Below are positions 48,088-58,086 of a stretch of 64,000 nucleotides of DNA, piece after piece; the first letter of the stretch is position 1, and every line of letters starts with the position of its first letter. The stretch spans positions 1 through 64,000 of the forward strand of contig JAOAHN010000058.1 of assembly GCA_026415215.1 (NCBI GenBank), read 5' to 3'. This stretch comes from Candidatus Hydrogenedentota bacterium. Its GTDB lineage: Bacteria; Hydrogenedentota; Hydrogenedentia; Hydrogenedentales; Hydrogenedentaceae. The position numbers were made by a program, and so were the translations under genes. Under the pieces are notes generated by a model, which worked only from the letters and a program-made list of their open reading frames with translations, made no database searches and was not told the origin of the DNA.

Positions 48088-51000
48088 ATGATTAAAGATT
48101 ATATAAGAGGAAAGGTGTGCATATTTCTCTTTTTATACTTTAGTTTTTTGTTTTTTAACTCCTCCGCAGATCTATACAGGATTTATGAGGGTGCTCCTAA
48201 TGGTGCTACTGGTAATCCGAATGAATGGGGGTTTGAACAAATAAGTGATGCGTGGTTGCATGCCACTCAGGTGAATCCGGGTAATCATACGATACGGATT
48301 GAATGGGGCGGTCCTTCACAGATGGATGGTGTGTATTTTCTGGTACCGGAATTAGTTTTAGGGGATAGTGGGCATATTGAAGTAGTAGCGGATACTGGAA
48401 TTCGACCGGAGATACGGCCTGATGGGGATCATCCTGTATTTACGAATAGTTCGACTACGGGTAAGATATTGAGGATAGTAGGCTATGATGAGGGGGTATA
48501 TAACCGAATTGCTTTGTATTCATCTTATTCTTCTCCGATTTTGACTACTTCAGTAAATGGGAATGGGGTTGTGGTGGTAGAGAAAGTGAATTTTATAAAG
48601 AAAGAACGGGTATGGGAGCCGTCGGTGGTGCCGGGTGCGCCTGATGGAAGTTATGTGTATTTGCAGAATGTTCCTAATCAGAAGCATCAGTTTTATATGG
48701 TTCGTTTTTTAGGTGGGGATGAGGTAGATCAGACCCTACCGGTGATGGTAATTGGTCCGATGAGTGGTATGGGTGTACTGGAGGCGTCATTACGGTATGT
48801 GGATTTTAGTTATGCGAAGGGAAGAGGAACTCGATTGGCATTGAAGAATGTTGTTCGGATGACATTGGATCAGTGTATATTTGCACCGGAGGGGGGGAGT
48901 AGTTATTCCAACAGTGCGGTAGCTGTGCGAGCAGACAGCCCTACAGCAAGTGATGGTGGTTCCCAAGTTGTGTTCTACAACTGTTCTTTCCGCAGTGGGA
49001 GTGCGAATCTGTTTGATAAATTGGGTGAGGATACTCATGTTACGGGTAATATATACCGTTTATACAAGCCAGTGTTTACGGGACCCTGTGGTGAACGGGC
49101 TTTCAATTTTCAACAAAGTGGAGCCCGAGTTGAGATATTGGGTTTAGAACCAGGCAACAATTGGTTTGATACTTCTGACGACATAGTTCCATCTCCGGTA
49201 TATTGGGTGGATATGGATGGTATGACAGCTAACACCGGAGTTTATGCTCGGATCCTCCGGGGCACAATGAGATTCTATAGAGCTAAAGGAACTATTAGGC
49301 CCTATGTAGGGTATGGAGTAGTTTCTCTCGGTGGAGAATTAACAGGATCTGTAGTAGTGGAGATGGATTCATGCTGGTGGGGGTTCGGAGCAGGGACATA
49401 TCGTTCAGGTGCGACGGGAGGGAATTATGCTCCATCATTGATTATAACTAATACTATATTTTACGGAGGGGGAGTTCAGTCGTATATTGATACTCGGGGC
49501 TTCAATGATACGCTCTCTCCTTCTGCTTATGCTACGATTCGTCTGCGTCATGTGACACTGACTTCGCCTTTGGGGAGTCCCGTTACTAATTGGCTTGTCC
49601 ACGGTCGGGCGGGCGATACTTTGTATTCTGCTGGGACAATTTTTGATGCTCCCAATGCTTCCAATCTTACTCCTGTTTGGGAAACGGGTTATGAGTGGAA
49701 AAACTTGGCATGGAATAGGAATAGTATGGATGGGAGGGGGAGTTTTCCGGTAGCACCGAATGAGCAAATTATAGTTTATGCTGACCCGAAGCTGGATGAG
49801 GTTGGAAAACTTCAGACAGGTAGTGGTGCGTTAGGTAGGTCTGGAATATCCGATCCTACTAATAGAGATTTTGAGGGCCAGAGTAGACCTTTACCACCAT
49901 CTTATGCCTCGCCCGATATTGGGGGTGATGAGGCATTTTTCCGGCCCACCGATATTTTATCTGTTCCCGAAGAAATAGAGGTTTATGACAATGTGTTAGA
50001 AGGGACTATCGTAGCGGTATTTACTGTAATTGACCCTGATCCGGGGGAACCGCATACTTTAAACTTGGTGCAAAATGGTAATGGAGCGTTTCGGTTGGAT
50101 GGTAATCAATTGGTAGTGGACTTTCCGAACGCCCTAAATGGGAGTGAGTTTCCTTATGTTACGGTTCAGGTTTGGGCTACTGACATGATGGGTTTACATT
50201 ATGACAAGACATTTTTGGTTCATGTTATTGATGCGACCCCCGCATATGTAAGCTCGGTGCGGGTTACGCAACCGCTGGAAATAGAGGTTGAATTTTCTGA
50301 GCCAATGCGAATGGATGAGTTAGGGGAAGTAGGAAATTATTCAATCTCCGGTGAGGGAAGGGGTACTTTGTTACAAAATCCGCACATGGTTACAGTGATT
50401 AGTAATAAGAAAGTGCGATTGAATTGGAACTCAGGGGAAATGAAGAACGGTGGGGATGTAACTATTACGGTAACAGGGGTGTATGATGCTCAAGGGAATC
50501 CCATAGGTATGCCGAACAGTAAAACTCATATTGGGGGAGGTGTAGGTGGAGTCCCACCAATGTTAGCCTCTATAGAAGTAGTGGGACCACGACGGATAAA
50601 TGTTGTTTTTTCCGAAGCGCTTCAAGAATCGGGTTTAGTTAGTGCACTCAATCCAAATAATTACCGTTGGTGGAAAACAAATCCACCGGGTAATTCCCCC
50701 ACAAATGTAGAGAAATTATCTAATAATCCCCCTGTCTATACGATCTCGTGGACTACAGGGCTTAGTATATCCGAAGGTGAAGAAGTGACTGTTCGTGTGG
50801 ATAATGTACAAGATTTAGCTGGGAATCCAATTGATACACAGTTTAATACAGCTTCGGATGTTTTTGATGTCATTTTACCGAAAGCAATTTCTCTATCTGC
50901 TGTTAACGAACGAACATTGAAAATAAAATATAGCAAAGACATGGGTTCATCGGCGCTTTTTGTGGGTAACTATACTCTTGGGAATCCTCCGGGAGCATCT

Positions 51001-52122
51001 GGCAAGGGCACACTTTCAATAAGGCCCTCAAGGGTAATAGTAGATGCTGAGCCGAGGACATATATATTGCAGTGGGATGAAGGAGAAATGAAAGGAGGCT
51101 CATTAGTGCAGATTGAGGTTCAGAATGTCCGTGACATATATGGCAATTTAATAGACCCCGATTGGAATACAGTTTATTGTTCAAGTGTGGGTGTGCCTCC
51201 TTATGTAGTTGATGTGAGAATAGTAGATGGTAGAAAAATCCGAGTTATATTTTCTGAACCTATGGAGGCTTATATGAGCTTTCAAGGGAGGTATTGTATA
51301 TCTGGACCTGGTAAAGGTAGTTTGAGCACAAATCCTGATTCGGTGCAGAAAGTAGTAGATGGGAACTATCTCCTTATATGGAATGAGGGCAGTTTATTGC
51401 AAGGAGAAGATATTAGTGTTAGTGTAGTAAGCGGAGCGGACCTTGCAGGGAATTCTTTAGTCGAACCCAAAGGCAAGACGATAACCAATAGGATTAAAAT
51501 TACTGCAAACCTTTATAATCGAAATGTATATCTTGGAGATCAATTCATTCTAAACTTTAGTTATGTTGGCGGTGAGGGAGATGTGCATTTCCAATGGTAT
51601 AAGGATGGTCTTCCTGTAGGTCCTGACTCAAATGTTTGGACAAAGGATGAAATTTTATCGACAGATAGAGGTGAGTACTATTGTGTAGTTAGCGACTCCA
51701 GAGAGGAGAAAGTCTCTACTAACAAAATGTACTTAGGAGTGTTTCCTCGAATGGAAATAGAAGAACAGCCGATAGGTGCGATTGTAACCGATGGAGATGC
51801 CTATGTATTAAGAGTGAGAGTAAAAGGAGGTATTCCTCCTATAACTTATCAGTGGATAAAGGACGGATTGAATTTAGGTGTAGATACCTCAGAGTTGGTA
51901 ATTGACAGTATGTCTCCTGAAGATGAAGGTTACTATTGGGTAGAAATATCAGATGAGCAAGAAACTGTTCAGTCTGAAAAAGTGTTTTTGAAGTATTCTA
52001 AGGGAGTACCAATATCAACTCAGTTAACCCTTATATCCTTGTTATCACTTATTTCGCTGATAGGGGTTATAAAGATTTACAAAAAGTATAAAAAAAGGTC
52101 TCGATGTGATTTAGTCTGTTGA
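48088..52122 (+). CDS. Large secreted surface protein: beta-helix-like N-terminus, cadherin-like domain, four Ig-like repeats, two Ig domains, C-terminal TM and basic tail
   Basis: Repeated units with (I/V)x(V/I)xFSEPM...GNP(I/L); Ig units HFQWYKDGLPVG...RGEYYCVVSD and TYQWIKDGLNLG...EGYYWVEISD; C-terminus VPISTQLTLISLLSLISLIGVIKIYKKYKKRSR. Confidence 0.85.
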   Translation: MIKDYIRGKVCIFLFLYFSFLFFNSSADLYRIYEGAPNGATGNPNEWGFEQISDAWLHATQVNPGNHTIRIEWGGPSQMDGVYFLVPELVLGDSGHIEVVADTGIRPEIRPDGDHPVFTNSSTTGKILRIVGYDEGVYNRIALYSSYSSPILTTSVNGNGVVVVEKVNFIKKERVWEPSVVPGAPDGSYVYLQNVPNQKHQFYMVRFLGGDEVDQTLPVMVIGPMSGMGVLEASLRYVDFSYAKGRGTRLALKNVVRMTLDQCIFAPEGGSSYSNSAVAVRADSPTASDGGSQVVFYNCSFRSGSANLFDKLGEDTHVTGNIYRLYKPVFTGPCGERAFNFQQSGARVEILGLEPGNNWFDTSDDIVPSPVYWVDMDGMTANTGVYARILRGTMRFYRAKGTIRPYVGYGVVSLGGELTGSVVVEMDSCWWGFGAGTYRSGATGGNYAPSLIITNTIFYGGGVQSYIDTRGFNDTLSPSAYATIRLRHVTLTSPLGSPVTNWLVHGRAGDTLYSAGTIFDAPNASNLTPVWETGYEWKNLAWNRNSMDGRGSFPVAPNEQIIVYADPKLDEVGKLQTGSGALGRSGISDPTNRDFEGQSRPLPPSYASPDIGGDEAFFRPTDILSVPEEIEVYDNVLEGTIVAVFTVIDPDPGEPHTLNLVQNGNGAFRLDGNQLVVDFPNALNGSEFPYVTVQVWATDMMGLHYDKTFLVHVIDATPAYVSSVRVTQPLEIEVEFSEPMRMDELGEVGNYSISGEGRGTLLQNPHMVTVISNKKVRLNWNSGEMKNGGDVTITVTGVYDAQGNPIGMPNSKTHIGGGVGGVPPMLASIEVVGPRRINVVFSEALQESGLVSALNPNNYRWWKTNPPGNSPTNVEKLSNNPPVYTISWTTGLSISEGEEVTVRVDNVQDLAGNPIDTQFNTASDVFDVILPKAISLSAVNERTLKIKYSKDMGSSALFVGNYTLGNPPGASGKGTLSIRPSRVIVDAEPRTYILQWDEGEMKGGSLVQIEVQNVRDIYGNLIDPDWNTVYCSSVGVPPYVVDVRIVDGRKIRVIFSEPMEAYMSFQGRYCISGPGKGSLSTNPDSVQKVVDGNYLLIWNEGSLLQGEDISVSVVSGADLAGNSLVEPKGKTITNRIKITANLYNRNVYLGDQFILNFSYVGGEGDVHFQWYKDGLPVGPDSNVWTKDEILSTDRGEYYCVVSDSREEKVSTNKMYLGVFPRMEIEEQPIGAIVTDGDAYVLRVRVKGGIPPITYQWIKDGLNLGVDTSELVIDSMSPEDEGYYWVEISDEQETVQSEKVFLKYSKGVPISTQLTLISLLSLISLIGVIKIYKKYKKRSRCDLVC

Positions 52123-52165
52123 ATATATAAATACGAATTTTTCTATTAGGGGTGTGGATTTTAGT

Positions 52166-53917
52166 CTATTCCCAGCGTGGGTTTATGCTTTGCCCAAAGG
52201 TAGGAGTAGGTTCTACTTCAGGAAGTGATATTTCGATATCTAAGTTTTCAAGGAGAGTCCCTTGAGCAAGATACAAATCTATGAGGGCTTTCTCGTAGGC
52301 AATTCTTGCTTGGAGTTCCATCGTTTTTGCAAGAGTATAATCTGTTTGGACTTGTAAAACTCTCCAGCTTGTGCTAACACCGAGTTTCAACCTTTTTTCT
52401 TCCGCTACTACATTCGCTTCTTGTAGTTTCCTCGCCTGTCTATTACTTTCCACAAGCACCCGATTAGTTTCAATGTTTCTCACTGCTAAATGGACGCTCA
52501 TCATGACAGCTTGCTCAATCTTTTTCATCCTCTCCTCCATTTCTCTCTTAGTCAATTTAGCTCGTTGATATGCTCCTCTTCCTGCTCTGTTTCCAATTGG
52601 GATTGTGGCTTTGATTCCGTAACTGTAATATGTTTCTTGGTCATCTCGTATTCCATAGAAAACTTTGCTCAACTCCGGGTCTCTTCCTCCTTGGCCGTAA
52701 GTGGCAATCAGGTCTAACTGGGGAAGTATCTCATTTCTTGTTTCGAGTAGTTTGAGGTCTGCAGTTTCGATTTGTAGTTTCGCGATTTCAATTTCAGGTC
52801 TATTCTCGAGTGCACTTTTTACACATTCGTCCACATTAGGACCTAAATTTTCTACATCGAGTTTTTCTTCGTCGAAGGTTCTAGGTCGGTCCGTGGGAAC
52901 TATAAGAACTTTGGAAAATAATTCACCATCTCTAATAAAAAGTAAATTTTTGAGAATATCGGAGGCACTTTCCATTTGTGCCCGAGCTGCTAACAGTTCG
53001 CTTTGGCGAGTTGCCACGCCCGCTTTTGCTTGTAATACTTCTATGTCCGCTGCAGTCCCTATTTCTCTTCGCTTCTCACTAATTTCAAGTAGACGCTCTG
53101 CATTTGCGAGCGCTTCCTCTCTGACCTTTACATTCTCAATGGCTCCTACCAAATCCCAGTAAGCCTTTATGACTTCTGCTATGGTGTTCATCATGGTCAT
53201 TTTTAATTGTGCATAAGCGAGTTTTTCAGCCTTTTCCGCCATCTTAATTTTTGCGGTATTTACTTTTATTCCAAAGCCCCTTAATAGGGGTTGAGTAAGT
53301 GTAAAGAGTAGCTTACCACCATATTCTCCCTTCAAGTCTGAAAATGTAGTTGCTTGCCACTCGGTATTGAATGTTAGTGCGTATTGAGTCCCTAACTTAA
53401 GTTTTCCGCCAATTGAAGAAGTTAAGTCAGTTCTCTTCGTTTCGAGAGAGGTAACACCTGCGTAGGCCCGGATTTCTTGGCTCGCATAAATCGAGGCGTA
53501 ACTATATTGGAGAGAAGTTTGAAAAAGGGGGTCGAACATCCCTTTTGCTGTGAGTTGGTCTGCTTGAGACTTTATTGGTTCTAACCCACTTACAAGTATA
53601 TCCGGGTTCTGCTTCAAGGCAAGCTCGATACACTCTTTAAGAGACATTCTCATCACTTTATCTACACCTCTTTTCTTCTCGCCAGCTTTTCTCAATGCTT
53701 CGAGGTCGATGAGGTCAACGGAAATCTCTTTTTGTAAATTAAGTTCTTCTGTGGCCTCAGCTGATGAAGAGTTTGGCTGGGTGGGAATAATTAGTATATC
53801 CTCGGTTTGCTCTTGAGCCTCGGAAAGTTTAACTTCTTCTCCTTTCGGTGAAACACCTATAATTAGGAATAGTAGTGACAAGATAATTAAGATTATTGGT
53901 TGCCTAAATATAGCCAT
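52166..53917 (-). CDS. TolC family outer membrane protein
   Basis: RMSLKECIELALKQNPDILVSGLEP; coiled-coil helices with RREIGTAADIEVLQAKAGVATRQSELLAARAQ; duplicated C-terminal half RLKLGVSTSWRVLQVQTDYTLAK. Confidence 0.92.
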   Translation of the reverse strand: MAIFRQPIILIILSLLFLIIGVSPKGEEVKLSEAQEQTEDILIIPTQPNSSSAEATEELNLQKEISVDLIDLEALRKAGEKKRGVDKVMRMSLKECIELALKQNPDILVSGLEPIKSQADQLTAKGMFDPLFQTSLQYSYASIYASQEIRAYAGVTSLETKRTDLTSSIGGKLKLGTQYALTFNTEWQATTFSDLKGEYGGKLLFTLTQPLLRGFGIKVNTAKIKMAEKAEKLAYAQLKMTMMNTIAEVIKAYWDLVGAIENVKVREEALANAERLLEISEKRREIGTAADIEVLQAKAGVATRQSELLAARAQMESASDILKNLLFIRDGELFSKVLIVPTDRPRTFDEEKLDVENLGPNVDECVKSALENRPEIEIAKLQIETADLKLLETRNEILPQLDLIATYGQGGRDPELSKVFYGIRDDQETYYSYGIKATIPIGNRAGRGAYQRAKLTKREMEERMKKIEQAVMMSVHLAVRNIETNRVLVESNRQARKLQEANVVAEEKRLKLGVSTSWRVLQVQTDYTLAKTMELQARIAYEKALIDLYLAQGTLLENLDIEISLPEVEPTPTFGQSINPRWE

Positions 53918-54052
53918 ACTTCTGATAATCCTTTTGATGATAATAATATTAACTTTAAGTATCTCGAGGCTACAAACTCGGATTTATCGGCGACACACAA
54001 TTATATTACTACTTAGACTCGCTTGTATTACAAACTGGTTTTGTAGTAGGTT

Positions 54053-55135
54053 ATGTATCAGGAAGGCTGTATTCAAATGGAAAGAAGTGATAAGGTAACG
54101 CTATTAGTCCTTTATAGTATAGTGTTGATTGGGTTTGGCATATATTATTACTCTTTCACCATTCTCTCAGAATATCATAAAATTAAAGACCCCCAGAATT
54201 ACTTGTATAGGATTAAAAGAAATTTAGATTCGGGAAGATATGAAGTAGCTGAGAAGGAAATCAGGGAAGTAATTCAAACATTTAGACCTCCTGAGCCTGA
54301 AGTGTTTGAATTGTTGCATAGGGTTACTAAATATACAAAGGGGGGGGGCAATGAAGAAAGGCTCGAATTGCGAAAGGAAATTTACAGGTTATTAGATACC
54401 TGTGGTTCGGCAGAGATGGGTAAGGATAAATTTATATTGGACAGCATCAGGGGAAAATTGAAATCATCATATAATTTAGATAAAAACCAGATACAAATAG
54501 TTCGCTCTGTATGGAAGAATCTAATTGCTAATCCCTGGAAATGTTTTGCAGAGTTTGGAATTAGTGAATCCGAGATTCTTGACCTACTTATTCTTTCTGG
54601 TGGCGAAATATGTTTTGGTTCAAATATAGGTAATACTGGGGTATCATTTGATGGAGACATTCTTGTATTAAGTGAAGGTAGTTCAGATGGTAGCGGAGCG
54701 CAGATTTGGTATCAGGGACGAAACTATGGAGGTAGCCGACGAGGTTTTTATGTTGTAATTATGACCTTGTCGCCACATAGGGTGATTCGGTCGGATAGAT
54801 TTGATGTTTGGGAGAGCAAAAATGAAGCTATAAGAATGGCACAATTTTTAGATGAGATTCCAGAGAGGCATATAGGTATTTTTGCCGTTTCAGATGAGGC
54901 ATCCGAAAATATGACTCCCACTCTTGAAGAATCGCTCATTAAATTTGGGTTCGCAAGAAGAACCTATGAAGGATGGGACAAAAAATTTTTTGGTTATTCT
55001 TATGCTTTTGCTGGCATCGGTGTGAAGGGAGCAAGTGAGGGCTCTGCTATTCAGAATTGGGCTAAATATGAACCAGGAAAGCGCAAAATTCCAGTGGCTA
55101 TCGTAGGTATACTTAAAGGAGTGGTAGAAAGGTGA
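54053..55135 (+). CDS. Membrane-anchored protein with ILEI/FAM3-like domain
   Basis: N-terminal TM; RGFYVVIMTLSPHRVIRSDRFDVWESKNEAIRMAQFLDEIPERHIGIFAVSDEASENMTPTLEESLIKFG...YAFAGIGVKGASEGSA fits the ILEI pattern. The alternative start at 54077 is possible. Confidence 0.75.
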   Translation: MYQEGCIQMERSDKVTLLVLYSIVLIGFGIYYYSFTILSEYHKIKDPQNYLYRIKRNLDSGRYEVAEKEIREVIQTFRPPEPEVFELLHRVTKYTKGGGNEERLELRKEIYRLLDTCGSAEMGKDKFILDSIRGKLKSSYNLDKNQIQIVRSVWKNLIANPWKCFAEFGISESEILDLLILSGGEICFGSNIGNTGVSFDGDILVLSEGSSDGSGAQIWYQGRNYGGSRRGFYVVIMTLSPHRVIRSDRFDVWESKNEAIRMAQFLDEIPERHIGIFAVSDEASENMTPTLEESLIKFGFARRTYEGWDKKFFGYSYAFAGIGVKGASEGSAIQNWAKYEPGKRKIPVAIVGILKGVVER

Positions 55136-56214
55136 CAAATATTGGGATAACTCACTATTTGTTTGTCTTCATTGTAACCTTCTTGATAACGGCTGTCTTG
55201 GTGCCGGTCTTCAGATTATTAGCTCTCAGACTTGGAGTTGTTGATATGCCTGATATGAAAAGGAAGATTCACAAGAAGCCCATACCTTATCTTGGAGGAC
55301 TCGCCTTTTATTTTGCCTATTTGGTGGCTTGTTTGTATATTCAGCGGTTTCATCCCCAGTTGTGGGATCATCGGTTATTTCTTATGAGCATTGTGGGGAC
55401 TATATTAGTGCTGTTGGGTCTACTTGATGACCTGATTTCTATACCTGCGAGTAAGAAATTAATTGTGGAGATTTTGTTAGGACTTCTTTTGTATTACTGG
55501 GGTTTTAGAACTACTGCTGTGGCACATCCTTTGGGGGGAACTTGGAATTTAGGATGGCTTGCTCTGTTAATTACTCCCCTATGGATTGTAGGCGTAATGA
55601 ACGCAATTAATTTTTCTGATGGTTTAGATGGATTAGCAGCAGGACAAGTAGCCATTTGCTCCGCTACTATATTTGCAATCGCCTTCAGAAACGGTCAAAC
55701 TTTCACCTGTATAGTTATGAGCATGTTGTTGGGCTGTTCTTTGGCATTTCTAATTTATAATTCCCATCCCGCATCAGTTTTTATGGGAGACACTGGAGCC
55801 TTATTTTTAGGTTTTGTCCTCGGTTGTGCCACGCTCGTTGAACGGAGGAAAGGGATTACTATGGTTGCTCTTACCGTGCCAATGGTGGTGCTTGCGGTGC
55901 CTATTTTAGATACATTTTTAAGCTTTATTAGGAGGATGAAAAGGGCGGTTAGAGGAGGCTTTTTCCTCCCAGATAAGGACCATCTTCATCATCGCCTTTT
56001 GAAATTAGGTTTAACTCAGCGCCAAGCAGTTTTTTCTCTATATTATTTTTCGATTTGTATGGGATTTCTCGCTTATATAACTTCGCTGTTGCCTTCAGAA
56101 TATACCTTCCTTGTGTTATTTCTTGTGATAATGTTGGTTGGAATGGGCGTCGTTATTCTTCACTTCATAGAATCACTAAAAGATGAAGAAAATTTGAAGA
56201 AGATAGACGGTTGA
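55132..56214 (+). CDS. MraY/WecA family undecaprenyl-phosphate sugar-1-phosphate transferase
   Basis: GVVDMPDMKRKIHKKPIPYLGGLAFY, GLLDDLISIPASKKLIVEIL, NAINFSDGLDGLAAGQ, FMGDTGALFLGF, DKDHLHHRLLKLG; GTG start overlaps the previous stop. Confidence 0.96.
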   Translation: MTNIGITHYLFVFIVTFLITAVLVPVFRLLALRLGVVDMPDMKRKIHKKPIPYLGGLAFYFAYLVACLYIQRFHPQLWDHRLFLMSIVGTILVLLGLLDDLISIPASKKLIVEILLGLLLYYWGFRTTAVAHPLGGTWNLGWLALLITPLWIVGVMNAINFSDGLDGLAAGQVAICSATIFAIAFRNGQTFTCIVMSMLLGCSLAFLIYNSHPASVFMGDTGALFLGFVLGCATLVERRKGITMVALTVPMVVLAVPILDTFLSFIRRMKRAVRGGFFLPDKDHLHHRLLKLGLTQRQAVFSLYYFSICMGFLAYITSLLPSEYTFLVLFLVIMLVGMGVVILHFIESLKDEENLKKIDG

Positions 56215-56252
56215 AAAATGAGAATGTACGGTAGCTGAATGCGATAAGAAGC

Positions 56253-57149
56253 TTATATTAAATTGAGTTTTCTTAAATTGTTTTCGATTTCCTTTTTCTC
56301 TAAAGGTGTTGGTTCTCGATGTGGTGGACGGACATAACCCACATCTATTCCTCTCAATTTTAGAGCATACTTAAACATGCCTAAGTTTTTACCGTATTGC
56401 AATGTCTGACAAAGTTTTGTCAATTGTGTTTGAAATATCCAAGCTTCAGGAAGCCTTCTCTTCATACAATTATCATATACTCCTAAATATAGCTCAGGAG
56501 CCACATTAGCAGTGCCTGATACTGCACCTTGAACTCCTGCAAGGAATGCTTGGTATCCGTACTCATCCACACCATTTATTACAACGAAGCCAACTGGTTT
56601 ACTCCCTAAGAGCTCAGAGAGGTTTACCATGTTTCCCGTGCTATCCTTAATACCTACGATATTTGGGTATTTTTTCGCCAATTTTAAAATGAGTCCGTTT
56701 GATAAGAAGTTTCGGGCACAGGATGGAATATTGTATAAGAGTATCGGAAATCTTGGAAACTCCTTAGCGATAGTGGAGTAGTACCTGTAAAGAGCTTCTT
56801 CATCATAGTAATAGTATCCAGGCGTTACTATGCCAGCTCCAGAAGCTTTTTGTTCTACTGCGTGAGCGGTAAGTTCAATAGTAGATGTCAAATTAAAAGT
56901 CCCTGTGTGTGCTATGACCATACATCTTTTATCTACTAACTTGACAACGCTTTCAAGCAGTTCTTTTCTTTCTTCGATCGACATTACCAGACCTTCGCCA
57001 GTAGTTCCACCTACGAATAATCCATGCACGCCTTTATTAATTAGGAATTCAGTCAGGTTTTTTAGTTTGTGGTGGTCAATCTCCTTGCCATTTTTGGTAA
57101 AAGGAGTTAAAATTGCGCAAATAATCCCTTTTATATTTAAGCCTTCCAT
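56253..57149 (-). CDS. Dihydrodipicolinate synthase / N-acetylneuraminate lyase family protein
   Basis: GIICAILTPFTKNGKEIDHHKL, GLFVGGTTGEGLVMSIEERKEL, YNIPSCARNFLS, IVGIKDSTGN. Confidence 0.93.
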   Translation of the reverse strand: MEGLNIKGIICAILTPFTKNGKEIDHHKLKNLTEFLINKGVHGLFVGGTTGEGLVMSIEERKELLESVVKLVDKRCMVIAHTGTFNLTSTIELTAHAVEQKASGAGIVTPGYYYYDEEALYRYYSTIAKEFPRFPILLYNIPSCARNFLSNGLILKLAKKYPNIVGIKDSTGNMVNLSELLGSKPVGFVVINGVDEYGYQAFLAGVQGAVSGTANVAPELYLGVYDNCMKRRLPEAWIFQTQLTKLCQTLQYGKNLGMFKYALKLRGIDVGYVRPPHREPTPLEKKEIENNLRKLNLI

Positions 57150-58086
57150 AGGTTAAGTCCTTGTGTTATATTTCATATTTCATAATTATTTTATTTTCCT
57201 GTTGATTGCATTTCTGGTATTTGAGTTCGCTTACATAGCTTTAGAGAGTTAGACAAGTGTTTTTTCATTATTTTGGATCGTTATTTTAGATTTTAAGCAT
57301 TTGTTAAATTTCATTTACGGTTCTCGAATAAGTAATACACACATACCTGTTCTATAAAAACACTTGTATTACCGATTTTTCTGTAGTATGAAGAAGGCTC
57401 CTTATTCATTTAGAATCTGACACTATCATTTTACCCTTCAATCTTCAGGTTTATACAAATATCCTTGGACTTATCCAATGTTAGGAGAAATATTTATATG
57501 TCTACCAGTAATATAGCATAAACCTAATATCTTGCTTTAAACCGTTAGATTCACATGAAATGTGATAAAGTTATTAAGCCTACTACTATACTTATGTAAA
57601 TTCTTAAGTACTTAACTATTAAGATAATATTATCTAACAAACTCTTTTCCAATAGTATATAATCCCTACTTATTTGACCTTTTTCTCCTTCTTAAAGGTT
57701 TCTATTAGCTATAGTTTTTCTCTTTATTTTAGTTCTGATAAGTATGGACCTTAAGCGTGGGAATTCAGCTAATCTAAATTTTTAATATATGTATCTTAAG
57801 TTATGAAATTTTATTTCTAAGAATGGAATAGATGTTGCAAAACATTGTGGTTTGATTTAGGGTTATTGTAGCATTGCTACTACTGTTATGTCTTCACATC
57901 GTCAGCTAACCCTTTTGATGTCTATCTTTCGTTGTCGATGTATTTTTAAGTATTTTGTTGAAAAACTATTAAAAAGACTTCCTATCATAATTCAGATAGA
58001 ATATCTATTATTGATTTTTATAATCTAATATTTTGGTAATCGGGAGGGAGTAGTAATTATTCGAGAGAGTAATGCTAAGAGTAAAA

